Positions 1-10,136 of a stretch of 64,000 nt of DNA are shown here, one piece after another. The notes under the pieces were generated by a model, which saw only the letters and a program-made list of their open reading frames with translations, was not told the DNA's origin and ran no database searches. The stretch lies in NCBI GenBank assembly GCA_946811695.1, contig OX328125.1, positions 35,697,751 to 35,761,750 of the forward strand. The letters are read 5' to 3'. The translations under genes and the position numbers were made by a program. Numbering within the stretch: position 1 is the stretch's first letter; the number at the start of each line of letters is the position of its first letter. This DNA is from Gonocerus acuteangulatus. Taxonomy: Eukaryota > Arthropoda > Insecta > Hemiptera > Coreidae.

Positions 1-458
1 TGGAATGGGTGTGTGATGGATGGATGGATTGGGTGTTTAAGGGCAGAAAACATCTAGGTCCTCACTGCCCTCAAGTGTAATGTTAGAGAGTCGTATATAT
101 GTCGTGAAAGGGTTTGTAACTTTGTGTTTAGGACAGTGCATGACAATGAACTGTTATTTTGATATCTTGTATTCTATTATTATTTTTATTTACTAATGTC
201 ATTGCTTACTACTAACACCAATGTTACTACTATAGTAATATACAGTATAGCAATATTAATACAAATAATAGACTACTTAACCATGTTAATATTTACTTTT
301 TTTCCCCCCTTGTATAGTGTTTTTTCTTTTTTCTTTTTTTTTCTCTATGTATAATTTTATTTGTTATTTTTTTAATAAATATAAACGGTACACGGTTTTT
401 AATACATGCTCACGGGTGTGTGAGTAGTGATGAACATTTTTTTTTTTTTTTTAAATAT
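1..458. other. AT-rich non-coding DNA
   Basis: No gene is seen. The stretch begins with a short (GGAT)n run near 16-30 and is otherwise AT-rich, with T-rich tracts near 297-375 and a T-run near 437-452 that abuts the following foldback. Confidence 0.6.
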
Positions 459-653
459 ATATAGCATTTCCAAGTCTATTTGAACCTTTTACAAGTCAAC
501 TGTAACCTTTTACAAATCAAATGTCACCCTTTCCTAATCAAATATAACCCTTTCCAATTCAAATTGACATTTGAATTGGAAAGGGTGACATTTGATTTGT
601 AAAAGGTTTCAGTTGACTTGTAAAAGGTTCAAATAGACTTGGAAATGCTATAC
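459..653. repeat. Foldback hairpin built of about 21-bp units
   Basis: A long inverted repeat with left arm 459-564, right arm 569-653 and a 4-bp loop (TGAC). The two outer ends match exactly over TATAGCATTTCCAAG and its complement. Each arm is itself a tandem series of units about 21 bp long, each carrying CCTTTTACA or CCCTTTCC followed by ATCAAAT or GTCAACT. The left arm has one unit more than the right, so it would bulge when folded. It encodes no protein. It could be a foldback MITE or the source of a long hairpin RNA; the sequence alone does not decide. Confidence 0.8.
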
Positions 654-1439
654 ATTAAATATTGGCTATGATCTATTTCCGCGTAATTGGACAATTGCTT
701 TAGGTTTGTAGGCTTTACACCTTTTATAGGTAATTTGAGGTGAGCTAAAAATTTGAAATGTATTTCACTTGTCCAAAATTCATCAAAACTTGGATTTCGA
801 TCCACTGAAACCAAAAATTCAACCAGGACCAATCTCAATCGGAAAATACATCCCATGGAGTTTCGAAAGTTTTGATCCATTCTAACATTTCCAAATCATA
901 CCCGGGCATTACGTGGAAGCACGCTAACATGGCAGATATCTTGCATTTATTAGATGTAGGCTTGTACCTAATGTCCCAGATTTAATCTATTACCTACCTT
1001 AAATAATTTTGGAGGGTAGGAAGAAGTGATTATTTTGCTTTCAACACGCAGATTATATGTGTGCAAAAACGTATGAGTAAATTATGTGATAGAATTATAA
1101 CATAAGTAGATAACGTAAGTGGAATGTTTTTCCTTACTGCTAGAGTGTTCCACGCCCTAGTGGTATTTTATTAGTCTTTTCCTAGTAATTATTTTAGAAG
1201 AGAGCAAGAAATACTTATTTGTTTTTACTTTGCGTTGGTGTTTGTTAATGCAGAATATTTTTATTCTGTAGTTTGTATTTATTCTCCCGAGCCCTCCTCT
1301 GATTGATAATTGTGGAGTGACATGCAAGAATGTTTAACAAGTAGTTTTGCCAATATTGCATTATTTATAGCATTACTGCATATTATCATTGGATAAAAGT
1401 TGTTCTTCGCAAGTATTCAATTGTTGTTGTTTTTTTTTA
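654..1439. other. AT-rich non-coding DNA
   Basis: No gene, recognisable repeat or structural RNA is seen. An open frame of 83 codons starts in the foldback arm and runs into this stretch on the minus strand, but it has no recognisable domain. Confidence 0.5.
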
Positions 1440-1796
1440 AGGATGCTTGAGTTGTTAGATATATATAAATAGCCTTTGACATTTCCTTTTGTTGTGTTTT
1501 AGTATTTTATTAAATTTATTGTTGCTTTGTACTAACTACCAGGTTAATAGAGTGAATGATGAATATTGTTTTATTATTGTATTAGCTGTTGTATAAGAAT
1601 ATTCGAGTTCTAAAGTACCTATATAAATAGTGTTTGAAGTTTTCTGTGGTAGTGTTTTATTGTTGTATAGGCTTTTTGCTAACTACAGATTTTGATAGAT
1701 TGGTAAATAGTGTATTTTTATTGTTTTAGCGGGCGTTGAATACAAATGTTTTTAAGTACTATATAAATAGTATTTCAAGTTTTCTGTTTCTTGTAG
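1440..1796 (+). repeat. Tandem array, unit about 140-158 bp (left part)
   Basis: Units are aligned by the landmark TATATAAATAG at 1462, 1620 and 1760 and by CTAACTAC at 1532 and 1679. They are diverged. The array continues after the LINE fragment at 2217-2342, where CTAACTAG (2255) and AGTGAATGG (2287) match the units at 1532 and 1551. No protein is encoded. It looks like a short local satellite or a multi-unit transposon body. Confidence 0.65.
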
Positions 1797-2216
1797 GACC
1801 TGGGCCCCCGTCTCCTCCTTTGACCAATCTTTCGGTCTTGAGTGAGGGTCATCCAATTCCGAACTCAGCTTTTGTAATTTACGCTCCATCTTAGCCTGGG
1901 CCTTCCTCTCATTCTAGCTCCTCCTAGTAACACACACAACATCGTTTTTCGGCAGTCTATCATGTTCCATCCGTTCTACATAACCTAACCATCTTAGCCT
2001 GCATTTCTTCATAGTACAGCAGATTTCGGGTCCGTCATACAATTCCTTCGGCTTTACTGAGTCCTCTCCAACTATTTTACTCTTCCGCTGCTCGAAATAT
2101 CTTCCGAAACCAGTAGGGCTGCACAGAGTCCACGCCTCAGTATTATACATTACAACTGGCCTTATTTACTGTCTTATACATCAGGAGTTTGGCTTTTGAG
2201 GGAAGGTTCTTGAAAT
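1797..2216 (-). pseudogene. LINE (RTE/BovB-type) reverse transcriptase, C-terminal relic
   Basis: On the minus strand the frame contains NTEAWTL, then CRLRWLGYVERMEHDRLP, and further on RGRPRLRW. This order (Y-x-E-x-W-T, then RLRWLGHV-x-RM, then RGRPRLRW) is the hallmark of the C-terminal tail of RTE/BovB-like non-LTR retrotransposon polyproteins. Upstream, LLMYKT and IRPVV lie in different frames, so at least one frameshift interrupts the relic near 2170. Downstream the frame is broken again after the RGRPRLRW motif, where NWMTLTQDRK can still be read near 1825-1855. Only the last 120-140 codons of a protein that is normally over 900 residues remain, with no start and no catalytic YxDD region. 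It is a dead fragment sitting inside the tandem array. Confidence 0.85.
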
Positions 2217-2342
2217 GTATTTTATTATTCTATTTAATGTACTCTGGCTTTCTACTAACTAGTTACTAAGTAGAGAGGATTGCATAGAGTGAATGGTAAA
2301 TAGTGTTTTATTATTGTATTAGCTAGTGTTGTATAAGAGTAA
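2217..2342 (+). repeat. Tandem array continued (right part)
   Basis: This part resumes the unit sequence interrupted by the LINE fragment. TTTTATTATTGTATTAGC and GTTGTATAAGA recur here (near 2304-2338) as at about 1570-1600. Confidence 0.6.
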
Positions 2343-4395
2343 GTCCTTCCCCTCACGGCTGATTAGTACTGGGGGGAGGGGGGGGGGCAATTACCCTAAT
2401 AGCGGTTCTCCCGCCGGCTGCCTTCCCCCACTCCTCCTATCTCTAACATTCCACGTGTATTTCCCGCTCAGACTTAGAACGCGCGCCTTTTAAATGTTAA
2501 GGTTAAGATTAGATAGTACAAAATGGGGATTGTAATAAAACATTTAGATACCTTTATGCAAATTTATTTATGAATATCTATGTAAATTAAATAAACGTTA
2601 GGCGAGGCTCTTCTCTGAAAATCACCTTCAAGCAAATCTCTGTAAGAAATGGTTGTATTGGCAAGATTCAGAATAGGTCACTCTGCATTCACACAAAAAA
2701 ACTCCTAAATGTCCTCAAATGCAAAGAATTTTCTAGAAATCGAACCTATAACAACATTCCTCCAAGTAAAGAGAAAGCCCTATAAGTTGAGGAAAGAACA
2801 ACCAAAAGATTATTATTATTCAATTATTTATGAGCATTCCATTGGAATTAGACTTATACATACATCCAATAATAAGATAGTGAATTGCCCCAAAAGTGTT
2901 ATTAATGTACCTACCTTAAAGTCTCCAAAATGCACAACAAAATATTAAGATTTCCAGTTCTGCCAGAGACCCTCATGGGAAGTGGCAGGAAAATTTAAAT
3001 AAAACTGGAACAGAAATTAATAAAAACCAACTCCTTTCAAGATATCTTTCCCTTTGATACGTTAAATGCCAAAAATGGGTAAACTGGCGTTTGTTGTATA
3101 TCCATCAAAATGTTATTCCCCTATTGGTTCAGCTGAGGCTTTTTGTTGAGCTTTGCTCTTAGTGTCATTGGCTGTAAACGTAGCCTTTAAATTTAATTTA
3201 GTAGAACCAAAGCTATGAGTGATTGAGATATTTCGAACAACAGTCCAGGGGACAACTAGGAAGTGTATATTGACCTAGTCTTGGGAGGGGATAGAAAACA
3301 AGGACTGGTCTTAGATGTTTAGGTAGCTCTGTCTACTGTAGCATTTTTATCACATTTATTACCTGGCCCACAATTGATAGTTGTTTGTGGAACGCAAAAC
3401 AACAGAGAAAGTGTGCTGTTTCTGTTATGGATTGTATAAAAATGTTTACTATGGCCTCCAGAAAAATTTCTCCAGACCCATTGAAGGGAAGTACGAAATA
3501 AGTGCTTGCTGGCCCAGAAGACTTTTTTCCCTCTTGATAGTATCCCTATGAAGAGTGTATTTATTTTGAACAAATGTGCCTTTGCCTTATTTGGCATACT
3601 ACATGTAGTGATTATGTGTAATAATGTGTACAGAAGACCTTGTATGAGCGTTAAGCCACAAGCATTAGAATTATAGCGTTCAGCTTCACTGCTGAAGAAG
3701 TCAGAAAGCTATAAGTGCACCTATCGTGTTAGACCCTGGTCCACTGGGAGACCCTTAGGTGAAGGAAGTGTTTGAATTCCTCCAGAATCCTGTAAAAGCC
3801 CCTGAATCAGAAAAAAAATCACGCCTACATAGACATGACTTGGATATTTCACTCCCTCCTATTACTCCAATGTGCGACATCTGCTTTAGTGAATTGTTGT
3901 TCAAATAAATCATCTTGTTATCCACCACACATATTTTTTCTTTTTTTATTCTTTGAAGAAAACTAATATATACATCAAGTAGTACTATTTCTACAGCAGA
4001 CAGCTTAAACTTCTCTAAACAAACAACTCCTGTATATAAGTAAGAACATACGAGATTTTTTTGTCTTTCTTTTCTAAACAATAATAGCTTTCCTGCTTTT
4101 ACAAGATGTTTTCAGTGACAAGGGATAAAGAAAGAAATGATCTTGGAAGAACAGAATTTGGTCCTTTCACGAAACTGGTTTTGAACTTCTGCCAAATCCT
4201 ATACATAGAGACTGAGTTATACCTCCTGCTCACATTTTCATTTCCCAATCGCTCCTTTCAGTCCTATCTTATTTATTTACTTTCTTTTCGTTTCTACGAA
4301 CGGAATCCTATTAAGAGAAGCTAATAAAATTAAAACAAACGTTCAGCTAAGTCAGATAAACATAATACAAAAATAACATAGCTTAAAATTTAACT
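2343..4395. other. Non-coding DNA with a G-rich patch
   Basis: A GC-rich patch covers about 2345-2480, with a G-run at 2371-2388 interrupted by one A. The rest is AT-rich with no recognised gene. Short open frames (for example 2709-2948 and 3755-4081) have no recognisable domains. Confidence 0.5.
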
Positions 4396-4830
4396 AAAAA
4401 ATATCTACTAAAAAAATCCAGACAAACAAAATTAAAATAATAAATCAATTATGCAAACAGTTTATATAAAATAAAGCGTTTGTATAATATCGTGCAAAAA
4501 TAAAAAATTTTGGATTCAATATACTGAAGTTTTTTTAATTAGTGTACAAAGCAAACCTTAATGTAAACAATAAGCAAAAGTCCACTAAACAAACAGTTAA
4601 CAATATCTAATCTAAAGAAATATATATAATAAGTATTTAATATTTAAAAACAAAATTGAGTTTTTGCTCCACAAGGTTAGCCAAATGGACTGTTCATCAA
4701 TTTTTTTTTTTAAATTGTGTCTAAGAATATAATATTAGTTAAAAGCTCCTGATAAGGCGCTAATAAGGAGTGAAACATTAGTTTAAATTAACTAATGTAG
4801 CATTTATGCTTCTGTTTTTTTAATTAAATC
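4396..4830 (+). repeat. Interspersed repeat, copy 1 (pairs with 6822-7205)
   Basis: This segment aligns in the same orientation with 6822-7205. Shared blocks include ATCTACTAAAAA, GTACAAAGCAAA, CCACTAAACAAACAGTTAA, ATATATAATAAGTATTTAAT, TTGAGTTTTTG and AAGGTTAGCC. The copies are diverged. It is an unclassified AT-rich element; the pair could be dispersed copies or, less likely, old long terminal repeats. Confidence 0.7.
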
Positions 4831-5144
4831 CATTACAATTTGAATTAGAATTACAATTTGAAGTTCATTTTTATTTTACACCTTGCGTTGGCTGGCTGGT
4901 CGTGATTCTGTAGTAGGATATACTCTAATATAGGATCTACTTTGGTAAAGATTTATTGGCTTCGGTTTAATTGACCAAAAAAAAAAAAAAACATTAATTC
5001 TTAAATTAATTTCTATAAAAATCAAGATTTCAAAATTAAGTCATTGGCGGCTTATACCGGCCTGTGTATTTTAAAAGGGAGGAATAAACATTAATTAAAA
5101 AAAAAAAAAAAACCATTTCTAAAAATTTACTAATACATAAAAAA

Positions 5145-5500
5145 AAAAAAAAAAAAAAAAAAATCTGTCCCGTAACAGGCCACGAGGGCCCTGAGGGGCA
5201 GATACTATACAGGTATCTGATTCATGGCCATATTGCACACTAGGGAGATAGTGTGGTCAGTACTATGCTTCCTCCTCCTGATTTTCCCCTTGGCCGCTTC
5301 GACTGCTAGAGTCATTAGCACCCAAGGTAACCATTATTAAATTAATTAAAGGCTGGGTCGGCCTAGAGACGGTCAGGGAGGCCGAATTCAACCCATGAAC
5401 GAAGACACTAGAAAAAAAATCTTTAGTGTTTGCTCGGGATTTGAACTCAGGCCTCCAGCTTATTAGTCCAGTGCTCTACTACTGAGCTAACCTCGCCCCC
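5145..5500 (-). mobile_element. tRNA-derived SINE, full-length, minus strand, with sense poly(T) tail
   Basis: Read on the minus strand this is a tRNA-like head (box A at 5479-5489, box B at 5437-5448), a unique body and a poly(T) tail, seen on the plus strand as the A-run from about 5139 to 5163. It is flanked by the 13-bp direct repeat AATACATAAAAAA at 5132-5144 and 5501-5513, although the A-run makes the left boundary slightly ambiguous. The body matches the plus-strand copy at 8489-8873 over its length. RNA polymerase III would transcribe it from the internal boxes. It encodes no protein and depends on a LINE for copying. Confidence 0.9.
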
Positions 5501-5513
5501 AATACATAAAAAA

Positions 5514-6821
5514 CAAATTTGAAATATTGCATGTTTACTTTGTTATGTTTTACGTAATAATTAATAAATTGTTATAAATGATCATGACCCCATCTTAGCC
5601 TACTGGCAGATTTCTAAGGGCCATTTAAGGTAAGTATACATTTTTTTCCCCTTCAATGTAATAGTGTTAACGCTGTATTATGATTTTTATTATTATTATT
5701 ATTTACTTTCAATTGAAGAAGGATAGTAGCCATGAAATGGTTAATGTGAGGTATGTTATAAATACGCTTTAAATTTAAATTTACGCTTGTGAAAAAATGG
5801 AAAGAGGACACGAAAATAATTGAGAAAAATCTCTTTTTTACCTGTTACTATTGCCTAGTTTACACGGGCCCTAGAACTTATTGTTATTACTTGTCTCTCT
5901 GTCACTAAGATGTGCCAAGTGACAAGGGGCCACTGCTTAGTAGAATGGTGGTGGGGGAGCTTACTAGTCGCTTAGTCGACAGAATACATCCCTATTCAAT
6001 TGTAATTAATACTTGACACTTGTCACTAAATGAAGACCGTGAGACAAATACTAAACTAGTGTAAGCTAGGCATAACAACACGTTTTTGTGTTTAATTTAT
6101 TCTTTGTTCATCTCTAAAAACAAATATCTTCGAATGATTCATACTTCTTTATTCGCGCCTCGTGAACTTGGCAGAGGTTTGGAATAAAGAGCAGAGACCA
6201 TAAACAAAGCTTTTTAAACAAAACCAAGCCACTTTAGTTTCACAACAATCCTTTCTGTTGTTTATAAACAGAATCATTCCGCGTTTCTAGAGCGTCATAA
6301 ACACCCAGAGGAGTCGTTACACAATAATAGACTGGAAATAAATTAAAATCCTCATAAATCCTACTCTTTTTTTAGGAGCTGACTTAAAGTTAAAGTAGAG
6401 AAAATGTTGAATAACTATAAACTACTTGAAACAGCTAAACTATAAGCTTTAGTCTCAGTTAAAATTAAACTGGCTGGAGAATTTTCAAAAGGTTCTCTCC
6501 GAGTTTGGAATTGTTTTCTGGATAGTTATTAATTCACTTCTTTGTTATATTTAGTAGTTTCTGTAGCATTCCATTCCCAGAACTCTATGATGAGCAATGT
6601 AGTGACTGTCATGCAATGACTGTTTCATTTCTGTTTTACCTTCCATAGTTTTGTGTCTTTATCATTTAATAAACGACTTTCTACTGACTATTTCTTATAT
6701 TTATGCCTCTAATTATTTTACGATACAACGAGTGTCGTTAAAACAATTATGAACCGACGATAATAGGGTTTGAATAAAGCACAATTGTTGTGTACAATTA
6801 TTCAAATCTCTATAACCTTTG
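5514..6821. other. AT-rich non-coding DNA
   Basis: No gene is seen. A short (TTA)n run lies at about 5688-5702. The stretch separates the two diverged direct-repeat copies. Confidence 0.5.
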
Positions 6822-7205
6822 AAAATAATCTACTAAAAACAAAATTAAAATAACCAATCCAATCATGCAAATACTCTTGTTTACTCCAAATAAAATCGTG
6901 TATAAAATAATGTTGAATCAATTTAATAAAGTATTTTTAACGCGTACAAAGCAAAACTTAACATTATCAATAAGCAAAAATCCAGATAGTGCGTCCCTGT
7001 AGTCTTAAAATCCCCAAAACTCCACTAAACAAACAGTTAAAAATATATACCTTCAAGAAACATATATAATAAGTATTTAATATTTGAAAACAATATTGAG
7101 TTTTTGGCACAAAAGGTTAGCCCAGTGGGCTCTTCATTAATTATTTTTAATTTATGACCAAGCATATAATATTTATGTTTCTGTTTTATTATTTAAATCC
7201 CGTTT
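6822..7205 (+). repeat. Interspersed repeat, copy 2 (pairs with 4396-4830)
   Basis: It is homologous to 4396-4830 in direct orientation, with an extra segment of about 35 bp (near 6984-7018, containing GTGCGTCCCTGTAGTC) that the first copy lacks. Both copies end in a TTCTGTTTT block followed by TTTAAATCC or TTAAATCC. Confidence 0.7.
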
Positions 7206-7358
7206 TTATTCAGTTGCCATTTTGAAAACTTCGAAATGCTCATAATATACGCCACTAAAATTTATAGTTCAATTTTATAAGTTTAAAATTAGAATATTTC
7301 ATAGCCATTGAAATATAAAGTATTTAGTCTTGGTCGAGATTATTTCCTGCATACCTTA

Positions 7359-7722
7359 AGCAGGCCATTCTAGTCCCGATTTGCAGTACGACTTAGTAGG
7401 ACTACTAGTTGGATAGTCGACTCCACTCATGCTCCGACTTGCTATCCAACTAGCGATCCACCTCGAGTCCTTGTCTGTTTTCACGAGTCTGTGAACGTCG
7501 CTCACGAGCAGAAAAATGTATCGATTGCAGACCGAATTGGCTCGAAGGTCAAAAACTGACGGAGGTAAGTTGGACGACTTTGGTCCGACCCCACCAATCA
7601 CGCTCCAACTAGCCAGTAGGTCGTCCAACAATCCAACAAGCCCATTCACGGTCCTACGTCGCATTCAACTTCGGTCGTTGGACCACAAGTTGTACTGCAA
7701 ACCGGAACGCAAAAGACCTGCT
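7359..7722. mobile_element. TIR element (MITE-like), 364 bp
   Basis: Imperfect terminal inverted repeats of about 36 bp: the left end begins AGCAGGCCATT and contains GATTTGCAGTACGACTT; the right end, complemented, begins AGCAGGTCTTT and contains GGTTTGCAGTACAACTT. I count about 28 of 36 positions identical. The interior is much richer in G+C and CpG than its surroundings and repeats GTTGGA/TCCAAC motifs in both orientations, as expected of subterminal transposase-binding sites. No convincing target duplication is visible. Open frames on both strands here reflect the base composition and are not a transposase. Confidence 0.7.
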
Positions 7723-8189
7723 ATTCACATGTATTTTTAATTTCACATCTATATGTTTGGCGCCAAAATTCTATAATTCCATTTCAACTCTGTTGTGGCT
7801 TAGTGGTAAATTACTATAATATTCTTTCCCGTAATTACTGTTTACTGAGTTTTTCCCCTATGTCTACAAATAATTTCCCGAAAGAAATTAAGACTGCTCT
7901 GGAGTATGGAGCGAATCAATGGAAGCAATTATGCTTTTATTAGCCGATTGAGAAACATCATAGCTTCCTTTTTCCCGGAGCTGGTATTAGCAGACGAACA
8001 ACAGGTTTCATCAGAGCCTGAGTAAACTTAATTAATTCCCACACAAATAGCAACTATTAAAATTGTATGCTGCATAATTTATTAGATGACAAATAGGCTT
8101 CTGCAGCTGTTTTAACATGCCGTCGGGAACTGCTTGAATAATTTAACGGCCGCCTCGTTTATTTCTATTTTTATACTTTTTTAGGGGGG
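7723..8189. other. Non-coding DNA
   Basis: No gene or repeat is recognised between the TIR element and the duplicated T-rich segment. Confidence 0.45.
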
Positions 8190-8288
8190 AAACCTCTTTT
8201 TTTACTGTGCTAAGCTTGACAGTTGGGAAAAACCCTATTTTTTTATTGTGTTAAGCTTAACAGTTGGTTTTTTTTTTTTTTTTTTTTT

Positions 8289-8320
<32 letters not shown>
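8190..8320 (+). repeat. 41-bp duplication followed by poly(T)
   Basis: Two diverged copies of a 41-bp segment are aligned on AAGCTT at 8212 and 8253; each reads AAACC..TTTTTTTA.TGTG.TAAGCTT.ACAGTTGG. A T-run from 8268 to 8320, broken by one G at 8289, follows. Confidence 0.6.
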
Positions 8321-8324
<4 letters not shown>

Positions 8325-8474
8325 AAATTTGCACCCGATTAAATTCCCGTGTGGTCTTATTTATATAAAGAGTTATAATATTGTGACTATGCAAAACTTA
8401 AAAATCGTTCTCATTAATCGGGTTAACTGTGTTTACTATGGAATAATTGAACAAATTATTATTATTAGAGCTTG

Positions 8475-8488
8475 TACATGAAGGATGG
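8475..8488 (+). repeat. Target-site duplication, left
   Basis: TACATGAAGGATGG here is repeated exactly at 8874-8887 and brackets the SINE. Confidence 0.9.
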
Positions 8489-8822
8489 GGGCGAGGTTAG
8501 CTCAGTGGTAGAGCACTGGACTAATAAGTTGGAGGTCCTGAGTTCAAATCCCGAGCAAGCACTAAAGATTTTTTCTTCTAGTGTCTTCGTTCAAGGGTTG
8601 AATTCGGCCTCCCTGACCGGCCCTAGGCCAACCCAGCCTTTAATTAATTTAATAATGGGTACCTTGGGTGCCAATGACTCTAGCAGTCGAAGCAGACAAG
8701 GGAAAAATCAGGCGGCCGGCGCATAGTACTGACCACACTGTCTCCCTAGTGTGCCGTATGGTCATGAATCAGATACCTCTATAGTATCTGCCCCTCAGGG
8801 CCCTCGTGGCCTGTTGCGGGAC

Positions 8823-8873
<51 letters not shown>
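8489..8873 (+). mobile_element. tRNA-derived SINE, full-length, plus strand, with poly(T) tail
   Basis: The head is tRNA-like: box A TAGCTCAGTGG at 8498-8508 and box B GAGTTCAAATCC at 8540-8551. The anticodon-loop region CTAATAA would read AAT (isoleucine-like), though the anticodon stem is poor. A body of about 260 bp follows, then 48 consecutive T residues (8826-8873) on the sense strand. The perfect 14-bp target duplication shows that the T-run is part of the inserted copy. It is homologous to the minus-strand copy at 5145-5500 and a degraded head at 9265-9395. Sense-strand poly(T) is not the usual SINE tail. Confidence 0.92.
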
Positions 8874-8877
<4 letters not shown>

Positions 8878-8887
8878 TGAAGGATGG
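8874..8887 (+). repeat. Target-site duplication, right
   Basis: Exact repeat of 8475-8488 immediately after the poly(T) tail. Confidence 0.9.
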
Positions 8888-9183
8888 TCAATGTGTTTTT
8901 ATCGATTTTCACTCAATATTTTTCATTCCTTAATGTACATTTTCTACAGTAATTCTTTCTTAGTTTCCACGCAATATGGTGCAATTACTGTGCTAATGAA
9001 CGTTATCATGTTGACAATGGACAGTCATTATTTACTTTGATGACACATTGTAGAATTATATTTACATTTTCGCTCATAATTGTCTGCCTGCGCATTTTAT
9101 TTTCCTTCCTCGTATGACGTAAACCTGATACGGAATCTGTGTCCACAAGAAAAATGTCGGGGTTCCAAGAACCACAGGTCACG

Positions 9184-9185
9184 CA

Positions 9186-9263
<78 letters not shown>
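9184..9263. repeat. (TA)n microsatellite
   Basis: About 80 bp of alternating TA. Open frames translating to Ile-Tyr runs across it are artefacts. Confidence 0.95.
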
Positions 9264-9264
<1 letters not shown>

Positions 9265-9265
<1 letters not shown>

Positions 9266-9395
9266 CATCCGTGGTAGAGCTCCTCTGTTCTGGAGGTCAA
9301 CTCGGACGCGCACTAAAGATATTTTCTTCTAGCGTCGACATTTGCGGGTCGGAATTGGGGCCCCAGACCGATCCAAGGCTCCTTCAGCTTGGATA
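9265..9395 (+). mobile_element. Degraded fragment of the poly(T)-tail SINE family
   Basis: It retains GTGGTAGAGC, then GCACTAAAGATATTTTCTTCTAG, and a diverged stretch corresponding to the body of the copy at 8489. It has no tail or target duplication. Confidence 0.65.
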
Positions 9396-9594
9396 AAAAG
9401 GGGAAAACTAGGCTTGGCATATGTGCGTGTCTGTTCACTATCTTCTATCTATTGCCTACGTTTTTGCACCAATATTAAAATATTTTGTCGTTTGTAATTG
9501 AATAAAACCACTTTCAATGCGACATCTCTTACAGTTTTCAATAAAAGTGGAAAGAGTTACTTAAAGAGTTAGTTAGTTAAAGAGTGAAGAGATC

Positions 9595-9806
9595 AGTGCC
9601 AAAGGTGACTAACCTACAATGAAAAAATTGGAGTTAAGGTTAAGAAGAATCTGAAAAAAAAAAAAAAAGATTTGGTGACAGAAATGATTTTAGTTACCCA
9701 ATTAAAACCATTTCTGTCATCGACACTAATTTTTTCAGATTAATCTTAATTTTAACTCCAATTTTCTCAGTTTTTTTCTAATTGTGGGTTAGTCACCTTT
9801 GGCACT
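9595..9806. mobile_element. Foldback (MITE-like) element, 212 bp
   Basis: Inverted arms of about 100 bp: the left begins AGTGCCAAAGGTGACTAACC; the right ends with its complement, ending GGCACT at 9801-9806. Internal blocks TTGGAGTTAA, AATCTGAAAAAA and GACAGAAATG also pair. It has no coding capacity. Confidence 0.75.
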
Positions 9807-9844
9807 TAGGCCTTTAATTGTAACTTCGTTTGGATTAGAGTACC

Positions 9845-9846
<2 letters not shown>

Positions 9847-9880
<34 letters not shown>
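9847..9880 (+). repeat. Poly(T) tract
   Basis: An uninterrupted T-run of about 33 bp. Confidence 0.9.
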
Positions 9881-9884
<4 letters not shown>

Positions 9885-10100
9885 AAACAATGTTATATCA
9901 AAAGAAATTAACACTACTAAAGAAACTAATATTTTCTTAATTATATCTAAAACGGTCGCGAAATCCTGATAAGTGAAATATGATCATTCGAAAGACTATT
10001 ACATTTCCTACAAAAAATATTTTACTTGATAGAATTATCTATTGAGGAGGAGTGTTGGTTTTGTTTCAGTAAAAGCGACATTTTGTAGACTATTTAATTT

Positions 10101-10136
10101 TGGGGGGGGGGGGGGGGCTTAAGCCCCCCCCCAAAA
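10101..10136. repeat. G-run/C-run snap-back
   Basis: Sixteen G residues (10102-10117), the hexamer CTTAAG, then nine C residues flanked by TTTT and AAAA. The whole can pair with itself. Confidence 0.85.

Noticed and set aside
4396..7205. LTR retrotransposon with LTRs at 4396-4830 and 6822-7205
   Set aside because: No TG..CA ends, primer-binding site, polypurine tract or gag/pol remnant was seen, so it is reported only as a direct-repeat pair.
8489..8562. Possible functional tRNA-Ile gene
   Set aside because: Boxes A and B are good, but the anticodon stem does not pair well and the sequence continues into a SINE body that also occurs at 5145-5500.
9080..9396. Open frames encoding Ile-Tyr runs here and at 42441-42935, 61301-61748 and 63501-63847
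   Set aside because: They are translations of (TA)n microsatellites, which lack stop codons in some frames.
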